Positions 1 to 8,373 of a DNA stretch of 64,000 nucleotides are shown here, one piece after another. The notes beneath the pieces were generated by a model, which was not told the DNA's origin, ran no database searches, and saw only the letters and a program-made list of their open reading frames with translations. Origin of the DNA: Pseudoxanthomonas sp. PXM02 (GTDB taxonomy: Bacteria > Pseudomonadota > Gammaproteobacteria > Xanthomonadales > Xanthomonadaceae); contig NZ_JACVAK010000004.1 of the NCBI RefSeq assembly GCF_014851805.1, positions 186,001-250,000 on the forward strand, written 5' to 3'. Both the position numbers and the translations under genes were made by a program. Within the stretch, counting starts at the first letter, position 1; each line of letters opens with the position of its first letter.

Positions 1-33
1 GCGGACGATGATGGTGGGACGCTGCTCGCTCAT
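1..33 (-). CDS. motB: MotB, flagellar stator protein (N-terminal fragment, runs off the window)
   Basis: Only the first 11 codons are inside the window, starting from an ATG on the minus strand at 33 and reading MSEQRPTIIVR. MotB proteins characteristically open with a short cytoplasmic segment of this type before their single membrane helix. The gene begins 9 bases after the motA stop codon, which is the usual motA-motB order. MotB would anchor the stator to peptidoglycan. The assignment rests on these residues and on context, so the rest of the gene is inferred. Confidence 0.75.
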   Translation of the reverse strand, partial: MSEQRPTIIVR

Positions 34-42
34 CGCCGTGGC

Positions 43-897
43 TTACTTGTTGGCCTTGAGGTGCGCTTCGAACTCGGCGAACGGCGGGCGTACGTCCGAG
101 GGCAGCGTCTTGCGGGCGAACTCCAGCGCGACGGCCGGGTTGTAGCCGCGCAGGCAGGCGAGCAGGGCGGTCTTCACCGACTCGTACATGCGGCTGTCCT
201 GTTCCACCTGCGCTTCGATCGCAGCGGCCAGCGGCGAGACGAAGCCGTAGGCCAGCAGGATGCCGAGGAACGTACCGACCAGCGCGGCCGCGACGTGCGC
301 GCCGACCGCGGCGATGTCGCCGCCGATCGAACCCATCGTCACGATGATGCCCAGCACCGCGGCCACGATGCCGAAGCCGGGCAGGCCGTCGGAGACCTTC
401 TGCAGCGCGTGCGCGGGCGCCATCGCCTCGTGGTGGTGCTTTTCCAGCTCCAGTTCGAGCAGCGGTTCCAGTTCGTGCGGTTCGATGTTGCTGCCCACCA
501 TCAGGCGCAGGCACTCGGTGAGGAAGTCGAGCAGGTGGTGGTCGGCGAGGATCTTGGGGTACTTCTGGAACAGTGGGCTGTTGGCCGGGTTCTCGATGTG
601 CTCTTCCAGCGACATGAAGCCGTCGCGGCGCGCCTTGTTGAGCATCTCGTGGATGAGCGTCAGTACGTCCAGGTAGTCGCCGGACTTGTACTTGGCGCCC
701 TTGAACACCGACAGCGTGGCCGCGAGCGTGCTCTTGACGACCTTGGTCGGATTGCTCGCCATGAAGGCGCCCAGTGCGGCGCCGCCGATGATGACCAGCT
801 CGAACGGTTGCCACAGGGCGGCCAGCTTGCCGTGCGCGCCAAGGTAGCCGCCGATCACGCTGAGCGTGACGATGATGAATCCGACGATGATGAGCAT
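43..897 (-). CDS. motA: Flagellar motor stator protein MotA
   Basis: The 284-residue product matches the usual MotA length of about 285. It starts MLIIVGFIIV and has two N-terminal membrane helices, a large cytoplasmic loop (about residues 50-165) and two C-terminal helices around the glycine-rich GFGIVAAVLGIIVTMG stretch, as in the MotA/TolQ/ExbB family. MotA and MotB form the proton-conducting stator of the flagellar motor in the inner membrane. The reading frame stays open upstream of 897, but the ATG at 897 gives the family's normal N terminus. motB follows after 9 bases, so the two are co-transcribed. Confidence 0.95.
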   Translation of the reverse strand: MLIIVGFIIVTLSVIGGYLGAHGKLAALWQPFELVIIGGAALGAFMASNPTKVVKSTLAATLSVFKGAKYKSGDYLDVLTLIHEMLNKARRDGFMSLEEHIENPANSPLFQKYPKILADHHLLDFLTECLRLMVGSNIEPHELEPLLELELEKHHHEAMAPAHALQKVSDGLPGFGIVAAVLGIIVTMGSIGGDIAAVGAHVAAALVGTFLGILLAYGFVSPLAAAIEAQVEQDSRMYESVKTALLACLRGYNPAVALEFARKTLPSDVRPPFAEFEAHLKANK

Positions 898-1002
898 GAC
901 GACGCGGCCGCAGGGTGGGGTCACCCAAGGATCGGCCTGTCGCCCGGTTTCTTGAGCGGCGACCGTTCGTCGGCCAGCCCTTCGGGATGACCTTCGGCAG
1001 GG

Positions 1003-1048
1003 TTGACTACAATTGTCGTCACGGGCATGTTGACGACAACTGTAGTCA
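1003..1048 (+). promoter_or_regulatory. BlaI-type double operator over a sigma-70-like promoter
   Basis: Two dyads occupy 1004-1021 (TGACTACAATTGTCGTCA) and 1031-1048 (TGACGACAACTGTAGTCA). The second is the reverse complement of the first apart from one core position. Both contain the ACA-N2-TGT arrangement of BlaI/MecI operators. A promoter can be read through them: TTGACT (1003-1008), 17 bases, CATGTT (1026-1031). The first dyad covers the -35 and the second covers the end of the -10 and the start region. The layout fits autorepression of the blaI-type gene that starts at 1061. Confidence 0.75.
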
Positions 1049-1060
1049 CCAGGTGAACCC

Positions 1061-1456
1061 ATGTCCGGCAAGGCCCGCAAGTCCATCGGCGACCAGGAAC
1101 TGGCGCTGCTCCAGCATCTTTCCGAGCACGGCGAGGCCAGCGTTGGCGAGGTGGCCGCCGCCTTCGGCGAGGCCCGCGGACTGGCCCGCTCCACCGTGCT
1201 GACCATGATGGAGCGGCTGCGTGCCAAAACCTATCTGCGGCGTCGCCAGGTGGACGGCGTGTATCGCTATGCACCGGTCGCGCAGTCCGAGGACGTGATG
1301 CGCAGCGCGGTGGGCAGCTTCGTCGAGAAGACGCTGCAGGGCTCGCTGTCGCCGTTCGTGGCGTGGATGTCGCAGCGCACCGAGGTAAGCGACGACGAAC
1401 TGGCGGAACTGGAAGCGCTCGTCGCCAACCTGCAGTCGAAGCGGAAGGAGGGCTGA
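1061..1456 (+). CDS. BlaI/MecI/CopY-family transcriptional repressor
   Basis: This is a 131-residue winged-helix repressor of the penicillinase-repressor family. The N-terminal half (about residues 8-80) has the characteristic pattern of an acidic helix (GDQELALLQHL), a recognition helix region (RSTVLTMMERLRAKTYLRRR) and a wing ending in YRYAPV. The C-terminal half would dimerise. Such repressors are normally cleaved or released through an M56 membrane sensor, and that partner follows after a single base. An AGGTGA ribosome-binding site precedes the ATG. The operators at 1004-1048 are its likely targets. No beta-lactamase gene is visible nearby, so the signal sensed is unknown. Confidence 0.9.
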   Translation: MSGKARKSIGDQELALLQHLSEHGEASVGEVAAAFGEARGLARSTVLTMMERLRAKTYLRRRQVDGVYRYAPVAQSEDVMRSAVGSFVEKTLQGSLSPFVAWMSQRTEVSDDELAELEALVANLQSKRKEG

Positions 1457-1457
1457 G

Positions 1458-3308
1458 ATGGACCTCGTCGCCTTCGCCGATGCCGTGATGGACCGCCTGC
1501 TCGCGGTCGGCCTGCAATCCCTGATGCTCGCCGCTCTCGTCTGGGCGTTGTGCCGTTACCTGCCGCGGCTGGATGCGCGTACCCGCGCCTGGCTGTGGTG
1601 GCTGGTCGCCACACAGATGGTGGTCGGGCTGGTCTGGCATGCACCGGTCGCATTGCCGCTGCTACCGGCGGAGTCCGTCACGGTGCCGGTTGCGACGATC
1701 ACGGCCGCGTCCCTGCCCGCGACGATGGCGACGGCATCCGCCACGACCGCGCTGGACCTCTCCGCGCCGGTGATGCAGGAATCCCGGTTCGATCTCGGTG
1801 TCCTCCTGCTGGCCGCCTGGCTGGCGGGTATCGCGGTAATGCTGGCGAACACGCTGCGCCATGCCTGGCGTTTGCGCGGTCAGATCGAACGCGCCCGCCC
1901 GTGCCGGGATCGCCGTGCGCGCGCGGTCTACCACACCCTGGTGCGTCGACTGGATGTCGCGGCCGCTCCCGTGCTGCTGGTCAGCGACGAGATCGATTCG
2001 CCGATGCTGGCCCGTCCCTGGCGCCCCGTGCTGATGTTGCCGGCCGCGAACATCGCCGGCATGGGCGACGACGACCTGCACATGGTGCTGCACCACGAGC
2101 TGGCCCATCTGCAGCGTCGCGACCTGTGGTGGGCGTGGATGCCGGCGCTGGCGCAGCACCTGTTCTTCTTCCATCCCGTCGCGCACCTGGCGGCGCGCGA
2201 GTACGGCTTTGCCCGTGAGGTCGCCTGCGATGCCGTCGTGCTCGCGGACGAACACCACGCCGCCCACGACTACGGACGCCTGCTGGTGAAGCTGGGCGTC
2301 TCGCCTGCCTCCGCTCCCGCGCTTGCGGGTGCCTCCCCCACGTTCCGCATTCTCAAGAGGAGACTGATGATGTTGCAGTCCACCGATTCCCCACTCCGCG
2401 AAGGCGCGCTGGTGCTGATCATCGGCATCATGGCGCTGGCCGTCATTCCCTACCGCGTGACCGCGCGCACCGCGCCCGTGGTCCCTCCGGTGGTGGCGCC
2501 CGCAGCGACGCCCACACCTGCCCCCGTCGCCGATCCCGTCATTGCGCCCACCCCGACGGCGGCACCGCAACCGGTCCTCGTCGCAGCTGCGACCGACATG
2601 CCTGCGCCGCCCGCACCACCCGCGCCGCCGAAGGTCGCAGTGCCCGCGCCGCCTGCACCTCCGCCGGCGCCAAAGGTTACGCCGCCGTCGCCGCCGCCGC
2701 CGCCGGCACTCCGCATGTCCGGCACGATGAGCATCGGGAACTCGCGCAACGGCGATGCCTACGTGCTCATCGACGGCGACGACGTGACCATGGCCGGCCA
2801 CAGCGACGACATCCGCACGGCGCAGCGTCTGCAGCAGGGCAATGCCCCGGTTATCTGGGTGCGGAAGAACGGCAAGCAATACGTGGTGCGCGATGCCGCC
2901 ACGGTGCAGCAGATGAAGGCGGCGCATGCGCCCGTCCAGGCGCTGGGTGAGCAGCAGGGCAAGCTCGGCGAACAGCAGGGTGCACTCGGCGAACGCCAGG
3001 GCGAATTGGGCTCGAAGCAGGGCGAGCTGGGCGAGAAGATGTCGGAGATCGCCACCGGGCAGGCCGCCGCCGCCCTGCGCGGCGACGCCACACGCGATGC
3101 TGCCAACGACCGCCGCATGAAGGCGCTGCAGGACGAACAGGAAGCGTTGGCCCGCCAGCAGGAAGTCCTGGCCCGCCAGCAGGAGCCGCTCGCGCGGCAG
3201 CAGGAAGCGTTGGCGCGCAAGCAGATGGCGGCGACCGACAAGATGCACCGCGACGTGGATCGTCTGCTGGGCGAAGCCATCCGCAGCGGCAAGGCGCAGC
3301 AACTCTGA
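1458..3308 (+). CDS. M56-family (BlaR1/MecR1-like) membrane metallopeptidase with proline-rich and heptad-repeat tail
   Basis: This is a 616-residue membrane peptidase and probable signalling partner of the upstream repressor. The first ~310 residues contain several hydrophobic helices and the zinc-binding HEXXH motif in VLHHELAHLQRRD, typical of M56. After a further membrane helix (about 320-335) the usual BlaR1 penicillin-sensor domain is absent. Instead there is a Pro/Ala-rich linker (about 340-415), a small domain, and two blocks of seven-residue repeats. Block one is LG-x-x-QG-x (from residue 496, nt 2943-3047). Block two is LARQQE-x (from residue 564, nt 3147-3230). The tail is periplasmic or cytoplasmic depending on topology, and is predicted to be alpha-helical or coiled coil. 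It is translationally close-coupled to the repressor (1-base gap). Confidence 0.85.
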   Translation: MDLVAFADAVMDRLLAVGLQSLMLAALVWALCRYLPRLDARTRAWLWWLVATQMVVGLVWHAPVALPLLPAESVTVPVATITAASLPATMATASATTALDLSAPVMQESRFDLGVLLLAAWLAGIAVMLANTLRHAWRLRGQIERARPCRDRRARAVYHTLVRRLDVAAAPVLLVSDEIDSPMLARPWRPVLMLPAANIAGMGDDDLHMVLHHELAHLQRRDLWWAWMPALAQHLFFFHPVAHLAAREYGFAREVACDAVVLADEHHAAHDYGRLLVKLGVSPASAPALAGASPTFRILKRRLMMLQSTDSPLREGALVLIIGIMALAVIPYRVTARTAPVVPPVVAPAATPTPAPVADPVIAPTPTAAPQPVLVAAATDMPAPPAPPAPPKVAVPAPPAPPPAPKVTPPSPPPPPALRMSGTMSIGNSRNGDAYVLIDGDDVTMAGHSDDIRTAQRLQQGNAPVIWVRKNGKQYVVRDAATVQQMKAAHAPVQALGEQQGKLGEQQGALGERQGELGSKQGELGEKMSEIATGQAAAALRGDATRDAANDRRMKALQDEQEALARQQEVLARQQEPLARQQEALARKQMAATDKMHRDVDRLLGEAIRSGKAQQL

Positions 3309-3319
3309 AGAATGGGGTC

Positions 3320-3343
3320 GCCGCGGACCGTGGTGTCCGCGGC
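3320..3343. terminator. Perfect 9-bp hairpin between convergent genes
   Basis: GCCGCGGAC (3320-3328) pairs with GTCCGCGGC (3335-3343) around a six-base loop. It lies in the 42-base gap between the M56 gene and the convergent DUF4031 gene. It lacks a clear T-tract on either side, so it is a candidate bidirectional terminator or mRNA end-stabiliser. Confidence 0.45.
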
Positions 3344-3350
3344 ACGCCGA

Positions 3351-3644
3351 TCAGGACGCGTCCGCGTCCAGCCCGCTCCACTGCGATCGCGCGACGCGGA
3401 TGATCGCGCGGACCTGTTCGCGGTCGCAGTGGCGCGAGATGGCGACGGCGCCGAGTCGCAATGCTTCCTCGCGCAAGGCTTCGTTGACGTCGTAGTGCGC
3501 GCCGCTGCGTTTGTCCTGGAAGGCGCGCCGCGGCATTCCCAGTCGTGCCGCCATCGCATGCAGCTCGTCCAGCGTGTCGGCCATCAGGTGGGCCCAGCGC
3601 TGTCCGCGCCAGAGCGTCACCGGATCGTCCACGTAGACGCTCAT
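3351..3644 (-). CDS. DUF4031 family protein
   Basis: A 97-residue soluble protein that opens with the family hallmark MSVYVDDP, followed by WAHLMADTLDELHAMA and a conserved HYDVNE segment near the middle. DUF4031 has no established biochemical role known to me. The ATG overlaps the stop of the DUF3037 gene (ATGA), so the two are translationally coupled. It is the last gene of the run CorA/ZntB, HipA-like kinase, DUF3037, DUF4031. Confidence 0.8.
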   Translation of the reverse strand: MSVYVDDPVTLWRGQRWAHLMADTLDELHAMAARLGMPRRAFQDKRSGAHYDVNEALREEALRLGAVAISRHCDREQVRAIIRVARSQWSGLDADAS

Positions 3645-4048
3645 CGCGGCGCGGTGGCCTTCGGTGGCCGCACCATGCGGTCCATTAGGTGTTCCAGCGT
3701 CGCCGGCAGGTCGCCGCAGCGGCCCATGTGCACCGGCGAGGTCTGGATGATGGAACTGCGCTTGGCCGTCAGCCAGTGGAAGCGGGCGCGCGGCGCCAGC
3801 AGGCCGATCGGCGCGGCGGCTTCGCCGCCACGGCAGATGGCGGGAATGGTGTCCAGGTGGCGGCGCAGCGATTCGATGTCCAGCGTGGGATCGAGCCCGC
3901 GCAGGCGCGCTTCGTCGAGTTCGATGCGCGCCTCGAGGAAGCCCGCGCGCTCGCACGACAGGATGATGCCGACGTTGACGAACTCTTCCCGCTCCACGCG
4001 CGGCACCACGCGGATCACCGCGTAGTCGTAGGTGTCATGCGCGTGCAC
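3641..4048 (-). CDS. DUF3037 family protein
   Basis: A 135-residue protein matching DUF3037: the N terminus contains HDTYDYAVIRVVPRVEREEF and then NVGIIL, and a later segment has LTAKRSSIIQTSPVH. The start is GTG at 4048, chosen because AGGAGG lies six bases upstream and because it begins the protein just before the conserved TYDYAV. The start lies inside the 3' end of the HipA-like gene (14-base overlap). DUF3037 genes are repeatedly found beside HipA-like kinase genes. The function is unknown; an accessory or antitoxin-like role is only a guess from that pairing. Confidence 0.8.
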   Translation of the reverse strand: MHAHDTYDYAVIRVVPRVEREEFVNVGIILSCERAGFLEARIELDEARLRGLDPTLDIESLRRHLDTIPAICRGGEAAAPIGLLAPRARFHWLTAKRSSIIQTSPVHMGRCGDLPATLEHLMDRMVRPPKATAPR

Positions 4049-4808
4049 GGATCGCCTCCTGCACGAACGCATCGCGCTCCGCCACGCGCCGCGTGAGGTA
4101 CGCCACATACGCCGCGCGCTGCGTCGCCGGATCGCCGAAGGCATCCGGGCCCTGCAGCCACGCGTCGGGCACGTTGGCGACGATGTCGGCGATCACGTTG
4201 TCGGAGAGGCGCGACGCCAGTTCCGCATCGACATCCGCCAAGCGCGAGGCCCAGCGCAGCAGTACGTGGTCGCGGATCAGCGGAAACGGTCTGCCGGCGC
4301 CCGACACTTCGCCGTCCCAGCCATGGTGGAAGTACAGCGCCGCCCCGTGATCGATCAGGTACAGCCTGCGATGCCACATCAGCAGGTTGGTGTTGCGCGC
4401 GGTGCGGTCGACATTGCTGATGAAGGCATCGAACCAGACGATGCGCGAGGCCAGGTCGGCATCCGGCTGTTCGGCGACCGGGTCGAAGTTCACCGCGCCG
4501 GGCAGGTAATCCATCGCCAGGTTGAGCCCGGCGCTGGCCTTGATCAGGTCCTGGATTTCCGGATCGCCTTCCGTGCGCGCGAGATCGGCGTCCAGTTCCA
4601 TCAGCGCCAGGTCGGGCATCGGCAACTGCAGCGCCTTGGCCAAGCCGCCGGCGATCAGTTCGGCCACCAGCGCTTTCGGGCCCTGGCCAGCACCACGGAA
4701 TTTCAGGACATACAGGCCGTCGTCGTCGGCTTCGACCACGGCGGGCATCGAGCCGCCTTCGCGCAGCGGGGTGACGTAACGGGTGGCAGTGCGGAGAGGG
4801 AGCGTCAT
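4035..4808 (-). CDS. HipA-like kinase domain protein (HipA_2 type)
   Basis: A 257-residue protein resembling the kinase core of HipA without its N-terminal subdomain. Visible kinase-like elements are a glycine-rich entry with an invariant Lys (YVLKFRGAGQGPKAL), a catalytic-loop-like segment WFDAFISNVDRTARNTNLL, and the metal-binding-type motif LIDHGAAL in place of DFG. HipA proteins are Ser/Thr kinases acting on translation factors in toxin-antitoxin systems. The substrate of this short family is not established. There is no HipB-like DNA-binding partner; the neighbours are DUF3037 and DUF4031. It starts 33 bases after the CorA/ZntB-like gene ends. Confidence 0.8.
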   Translation of the reverse strand: MTLPLRTATRYVTPLREGGSMPAVVEADDDGLYVLKFRGAGQGPKALVAELIAGGLAKALQLPMPDLALMELDADLARTEGDPEIQDLIKASAGLNLAMDYLPGAVNFDPVAEQPDADLASRIVWFDAFISNVDRTARNTNLLMWHRRLYLIDHGAALYFHHGWDGEVSGAGRPFPLIRDHVLLRWASRLADVDAELASRLSDNVIADIVANVPDAWLQGPDAFGDPATQRAAYVAYLTRRVAERDAFVQEAIRARA

Positions 4809-4841
4809 CAGGCCGTCAGGATACCCGACCGGGTCGATGGC

Positions 4842-5885
4842 TCAGGTGGAACGCGACACTCCCATGCGACGCAGCGCCAGATATACGGCCACGCTCGATG
4901 CCACGCCGAGCAGCAGGGCGAAGGCCAGGCCATGCGTGCTGTGCGCGAACGGCAGGCCGGGCAGGTTCATGCCGAACAGGCCGGCGACCAGGCTGGGCGG
5001 CAGCAGGAGCGCCGTGACCATCGACAGCACGTACAGATGCCGGTTGGTGCGCTCGGCCAGCTTCGCGGCCACTTCATCCTGCAGCAGGCGCGCGCGTTCC
5101 TGCAGTGTGGCGACGTCGCCGTCGAGGTCATCGAAGCGCTGGTTGAGGCGGGACACCGTCGCCAGGAGGTCGTCGTCCTCCTCGGTGACGTGGCGCTGCT
5201 CGAACTGCTTGAGCACGCGGCGCATGGCGGTGAGCGGCCGATGCAGGCGGACGGTCTGGTGCCGCAACTGGGCGAGGTCGCGCCGTTCCTCGCCGATGCT
5301 GTCGGCGAGCACACGGTCCTCGATGCGGTCCAGCCGCGTCGACAGGCTGTCGCTGCTGCGCTCCACCGTATCGGCGAAGCGCTCGACGATCGCCTCCAGC
5401 AGCCGGACGGGAGAGCCGACGCGAGCCTGCCCGGCGATGCTGCGGCGTGCGGCTTCCACCGACCGCAGCGGCTGGCGGCGCGCGGTGACCAGCAACGCGG
5501 GCGTCAGTGCGAAATGCAGCCAGCCGATGCCGTCATCGCCGCGCAGCTGGCCCTCAGCCGCGAGGTCCACGCCGCGCTGGTGCGTCCAGTCGACGAACAC
5601 GCCATGCGTGGCCTCCTCGTCGCGCTGCAGGCTGACGTAGGTGTCGGGAGACAGCAGCGCGGTGCGCGCTTCGTCGGGAAGCGGCAGCGTCGCAGCCAGA
5701 TGGGCGCTCCGCGCATCGCTGAGATCCAGGTGCAGCCAGTGCCAGGCGTCCGGTTCCGCGGCGTCAGGCGCCACCGCGCTCGCGGGCTGCGCGCGACCCT
5801 CCGCATCGATGCGGTACAGCCACAGGGCGCCCGGAAGGGCGGCGAGTGGCGCGGCGGACGCGTTCGGTGCGACAGGCGGCAACAT
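4842..5885 (-). CDS. CorA/ZntB-family divalent cation transporter
   Basis: A 347-residue inner-membrane transporter. A long cytoplasmic N-terminal domain with coiled-coil helices (about residues 130-280) is followed by two C-terminal membrane helices. The pore signature GMN is present as LFGMNLPGLP at the end of the first helix. The family forms pentamers that move Mg2+, Co2+ or Zn2+. The wide divergence of the N-terminal domain and the short ending resemble ZntB more than CorA, but the sequence alone does not decide the ion. It heads the minus-strand run leading into the HipA-like kinase gene. Confidence 0.85.
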   Translation of the reverse strand: MLPPVAPNASAAPLAALPGALWLYRIDAEGRAQPASAVAPDAAEPDAWHWLHLDLSDARSAHLAATLPLPDEARTALLSPDTYVSLQRDEEATHGVFVDWTHQRGVDLAAEGQLRGDDGIGWLHFALTPALLVTARRQPLRSVEAARRSIAGQARVGSPVRLLEAIVERFADTVERSSDSLSTRLDRIEDRVLADSIGEERRDLAQLRHQTVRLHRPLTAMRRVLKQFEQRHVTEEDDDLLATVSRLNQRFDDLDGDVATLQERARLLQDEVAAKLAERTNRHLYVLSMVTALLLPPSLVAGLFGMNLPGLPFAHSTHGLAFALLLGVASSVAVYLALRRMGVSRST

Positions 5886-5973
5886 GTTGCAGGCGTGCGG
5901 CAGCCACGGGTCAGGGAAATGACGGTCAGGCTACCGCCGTCATGTGCCGGTCTTATGACAGGCGCAGGGCCAG

Positions 5974-6441
5974 CTATCCGGCAGGCTGTGCTTCCGCGCC
6001 GCCACGCTGCAACGGGTCTGGCAAAGCCTCGCCGTTGGGGGTGAAGGCCAGCGAGACCGAATTCAGGCAGTGGCGTTCGCCGGTCGGTGGCGGGCCATCG
6101 GGGAACACATGGCCCAGGTGCGACTGGCAGCGGGCGCAGACGATCTCGGTGCGGATCATGCCGTAACTTGCGTCGCGGATGCGGCCGACATGGGCCTCGT
6201 CGACGGGCTGGAAGAAGCTGGGCCAGCCTGTGCCCGAGTCGAACTTCGCACTCGAGCGGAACAGTGGCAGTCCGCACAGGCGGCAGGTGTAGACGCCATC
6301 CAGCTTGTTGTCGAGGAACACGCCGCAGAACGGCGTCTCGGTGCCGTGGTGCAGCAGTACGCGCGCTTCCTCGTCGCTCAGTCCCGCGACCAGGGTGTCG
6401 CGCTGCGCATCGGTGGGCGGGGTCAGGTCGAAGGCGGTCAT
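5974..6441 (-). CDS. msrB: Peptide-methionine (R)-S-oxide reductase MsrB
   Basis: A 155-residue cytoplasmic enzyme reducing methionine-R-sulfoxide in proteins. It has the four zinc-binding cysteines in two CxxC pairs (CRLC and CARC), the substrate-pocket signature SGTGWPSFF, and the catalytic cysteine in RHCLNSVSL. There is no signal peptide. The length is normal for a stand-alone MsrB. It is preceded by an AT-richer promoter region and followed 88 bases later by the CorA/ZntB-like gene. Confidence 0.95.
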   Translation of the reverse strand: MTAFDLTPPTDAQRDTLVAGLSDEEARVLLHHGTETPFCGVFLDNKLDGVYTCRLCGLPLFRSSAKFDSGTGWPSFFQPVDEAHVGRIRDASYGMIRTEIVCARCQSHLGHVFPDGPPPTGERHCLNSVSLAFTPNGEALPDPLQRGGAEAQPAG

Positions 6442-6530
6442 GCGGAGACTCCTTGGGTATGCAGCCCTTATATGGTGCCGGGTGCAATGGCGCGCAAGAC
6501 GCGCGCTCCCATGCGCAGCGGCGGAAACGC

Positions 6531-6553
6531 GAAAGCCCCGCGTTGAGCGGGGC
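6531..6553 (-). terminator. Rho-independent terminator of the DUF3016 gene
   Basis: GCCCCGC (6535-6541) pairs with GCGGGGC (6547-6553) around a five-base loop. Read on the minus strand, the stem is followed by TTTC. It begins 31 bases downstream of the stop codon at 6585. Confidence 0.7.
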
Positions 6554-6584
6554 CTTCAGGTCGTGGTGACGCCCGGAAGCGGAA

Positions 6585-7157
6585 TCAGGGCGTCGAAGTG
6601 AGCGCCGGGCTGTCGCGGAACTCCTTGCGCAACCAGTCGTCGATCAGGCGTTTTTCGTAGCGGAGGTTGTCGTTACTGTTGATCTGTGCGCCCATCAGGA
6701 AAGCGTGGTCGACCAGCTTGCGTTCGCCTTCGGCGACCACCTGTCCATCCGCGCCCTTCAGGGTGAACGTGAGGGTCATGCGTGGCGGATAGATGTCCTT
6801 GACGATGCGGATGTCATCCAGGCCGGCGCGGGCCGTAGGCTCGTAACGGCCCGCTCGGTCGATGTCCGAAATGGTGACGTCCAGGGTCTGTCCGCGCGCG
6901 AGACGCTGACCCGCCTCGTCGCGCAGGTAGGTGGCAAGCTGGGTGACCCAGGTGCCGCGCGCGGATTCCCAGCGGTTACCGCTGTACTTGATGTCGCTGA
7001 ACTTCGCGGGGTCGGTCCAGCTGACGCTGACGGCGCCGCCATCCGCAGGCACGCTGCGCGGCAGGTCGGGATCGGTCACGTTCTTGGGGGCCGCCATGCC
7101 GGGCGCAGCGGAAGCCAGCGCGACGAGGGCGGTAAGCAGCAGGGCAGGCGCCTTCAT
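6585..7157 (-). CDS. Exported DUF3016-domain protein
   Basis: A 190-residue protein with a clear signal peptide (MKAPALLLTALVALASAAPGMA, cleaved near residue 23), placing it in the periplasm. The mature part contains the DUF3016-type pattern SVSWTDPAKFSDI, a central ISDIDRAGRYEP, and a C-terminal KRLIDDWLRKEF. No biochemical function is established for the family. The start at 7157 was chosen for its GGAGGA ribosome-binding site and for giving a proper signal peptide; the frame is open further upstream. It is a single-gene unit with its own terminator. Confidence 0.85.
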   Translation of the reverse strand: MKAPALLLTALVALASAAPGMAAPKNVTDPDLPRSVPADGGAVSVSWTDPAKFSDIKYSGNRWESARGTWVTQLATYLRDEAGQRLARGQTLDVTISDIDRAGRYEPTARAGLDDIRIVKDIYPPRMTLTFTLKGADGQVVAEGERKLVDHAFLMGAQINSNDNLRYEKRLIDDWLRKEFRDSPALTSTP

Positions 7158-7265
7158 GGCGGATCCTCCGTGGGTGTCACATGGAGTGTGCGCCCGGCGG
7201 CAGGGTCGGACAACGGGGATGGCCGCTCCGCGTCGCACCGCATTCAGTCGCGGTTTCCGAGCCGT

Positions 7266-8174
7266 TCAGAGGCTGCGCAGACGCTCCACGTCGCGCACCG
7301 GCGGCGCGCCGAACATGCGGCTGTACTCGCGGCTGAACTGCGACGGGCTTTCGTAGCCCACGCGGTGGCCGGCGCTGGCGGCATCCAGCACTTCGCTGAG
7401 CATCAACCGACGCGCTTCCTGCAGGCGCAGCTGCTTCTGGTACTGCAACGGGCTCATCGCCGTGACGGCCTTGAAGTGGTGGTGCAACGCCGACGCGCTC
7501 ATGTGCACCTCGCGCGCGATGTGGTCGATGCGCAGCGGCTTGGCGTAGTGCTCGCGCAGCCAATGGATGGCTTTGGCCACACGCTGGCCCTGGCTGTCGG
7601 CGATGCCGATGTGGCGCAGCATCGCGCCCTGCGGGCTGCACAGCACGCGGTAGAGGATCTCGCGTTCGATCAGCGGCGCCAGCAACGGGATGTCGCGCGG
7701 CGTGTCGAGCAGTTTCACCAGCCGGATCGCCGCGTCCACCATCTCGACGCTGCTGGGCTGCACGAACAGGCCGCGCGACGGCGGTGGCAGCGGCGCTTTT
7801 GCCGACTCGGCTTCGGTGACCATCTCGGCGATGGTGGCGGCGGACAGTTTCAGCACCAGGCACAGGTAGGGCGCTTCGGCGGAGGCTTCCGTCACCTGCC
7901 CGGTTACCGGCAGGTCGACCGACGCCACCACGAAACGGCTGGCGTCGTACTCGTAGACCTCGTCGGCGAGGATCGCGCGCTTGGCGCCCTGCACGATCAG
8001 GCACAGCGCCGCCTCCTGCACGCCCCGCGCCGGCAGCGCCATCGGCGCGCTGAGCCGCGAGAAGTTCAGAGCCGGGATCGCGGTGGTGTGGAAACCGTCC
8101 TCGCCGGTGGATCGTTCAATCAGCCGGGCCAGTTCGCGGACGCGGTCGTCGAGTTGCGGGGGGGTATCGGGCAT
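7266..8174 (-). CDS. AraC-family transcriptional regulator
   Basis: A 302-residue regulator with an N-terminal cupin-like AraC_N domain (about residues 20-180, including [12 protein letters not shown] and [17 protein letters not shown]). The C-terminal double helix-turn-helix (about 200-295) contains [28 protein letters not shown] and [18 protein letters not shown]. It is transcribed away from an SDR oxidoreductase gene and an aldo/keto reductase gene. AraC_N regulators of this type often activate the adjacent divergently transcribed oxidoreductase gene. The ATG at 8174 fits the family N terminus ([15 protein letters not shown]); the frame extends further upstream without support. Confidence 0.9.
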   Translation of the reverse strand: MPDTPPQLDDRVRELARLIERSTGEDGFHTTAIPALNFSRLSAPMALPARGVQEAALCLIVQGAKRAILADEVYEYDASRFVVASVDLPVTGQVTEASAEAPYLCLVLKLSAATIAEMVTEAESAKAPLPPPSRGLFVQPSSVEMVDAAIRLVKLLDTPRDIPLLAPLIEREILYRVLCSPQGAMLRHIGIADSQGQRVAKAIHWLREHYAKPLRIDHIAREVHMSASALHHHFKAVTAMSPLQYQKQLRLQEARRLMLSEVLDAASAGHRVGYESPSQFSREYSRMFGAPPVRDVERLRSL

Positions 8175-8373
8175 GGGGCGTGCCTGCGGGACGGGCAGAA
8201 GGGATGGGAGCGAGTCTACGCAGCGGGCCGCGGGATGGAATGGCTCGCGGGCGACCCCCGCAGGATCGGGCAAGGATCGTGGAGGAACCGGATATCGGCG
8301 TTCCCGTCATGGCGCCCAGACTGCGCTCCGTCCCGGCACAGCCCGTGCCGAGCTTCCCCCAACGAGGTGTCCC

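Noticed and set aside
4032-6044. 670-codon open frame on the plus strand across the HipA-like and CorA genes
   Set aside because: No domain, no ribosome-binding site, and complete overlap with well-supported minus-strand genes.
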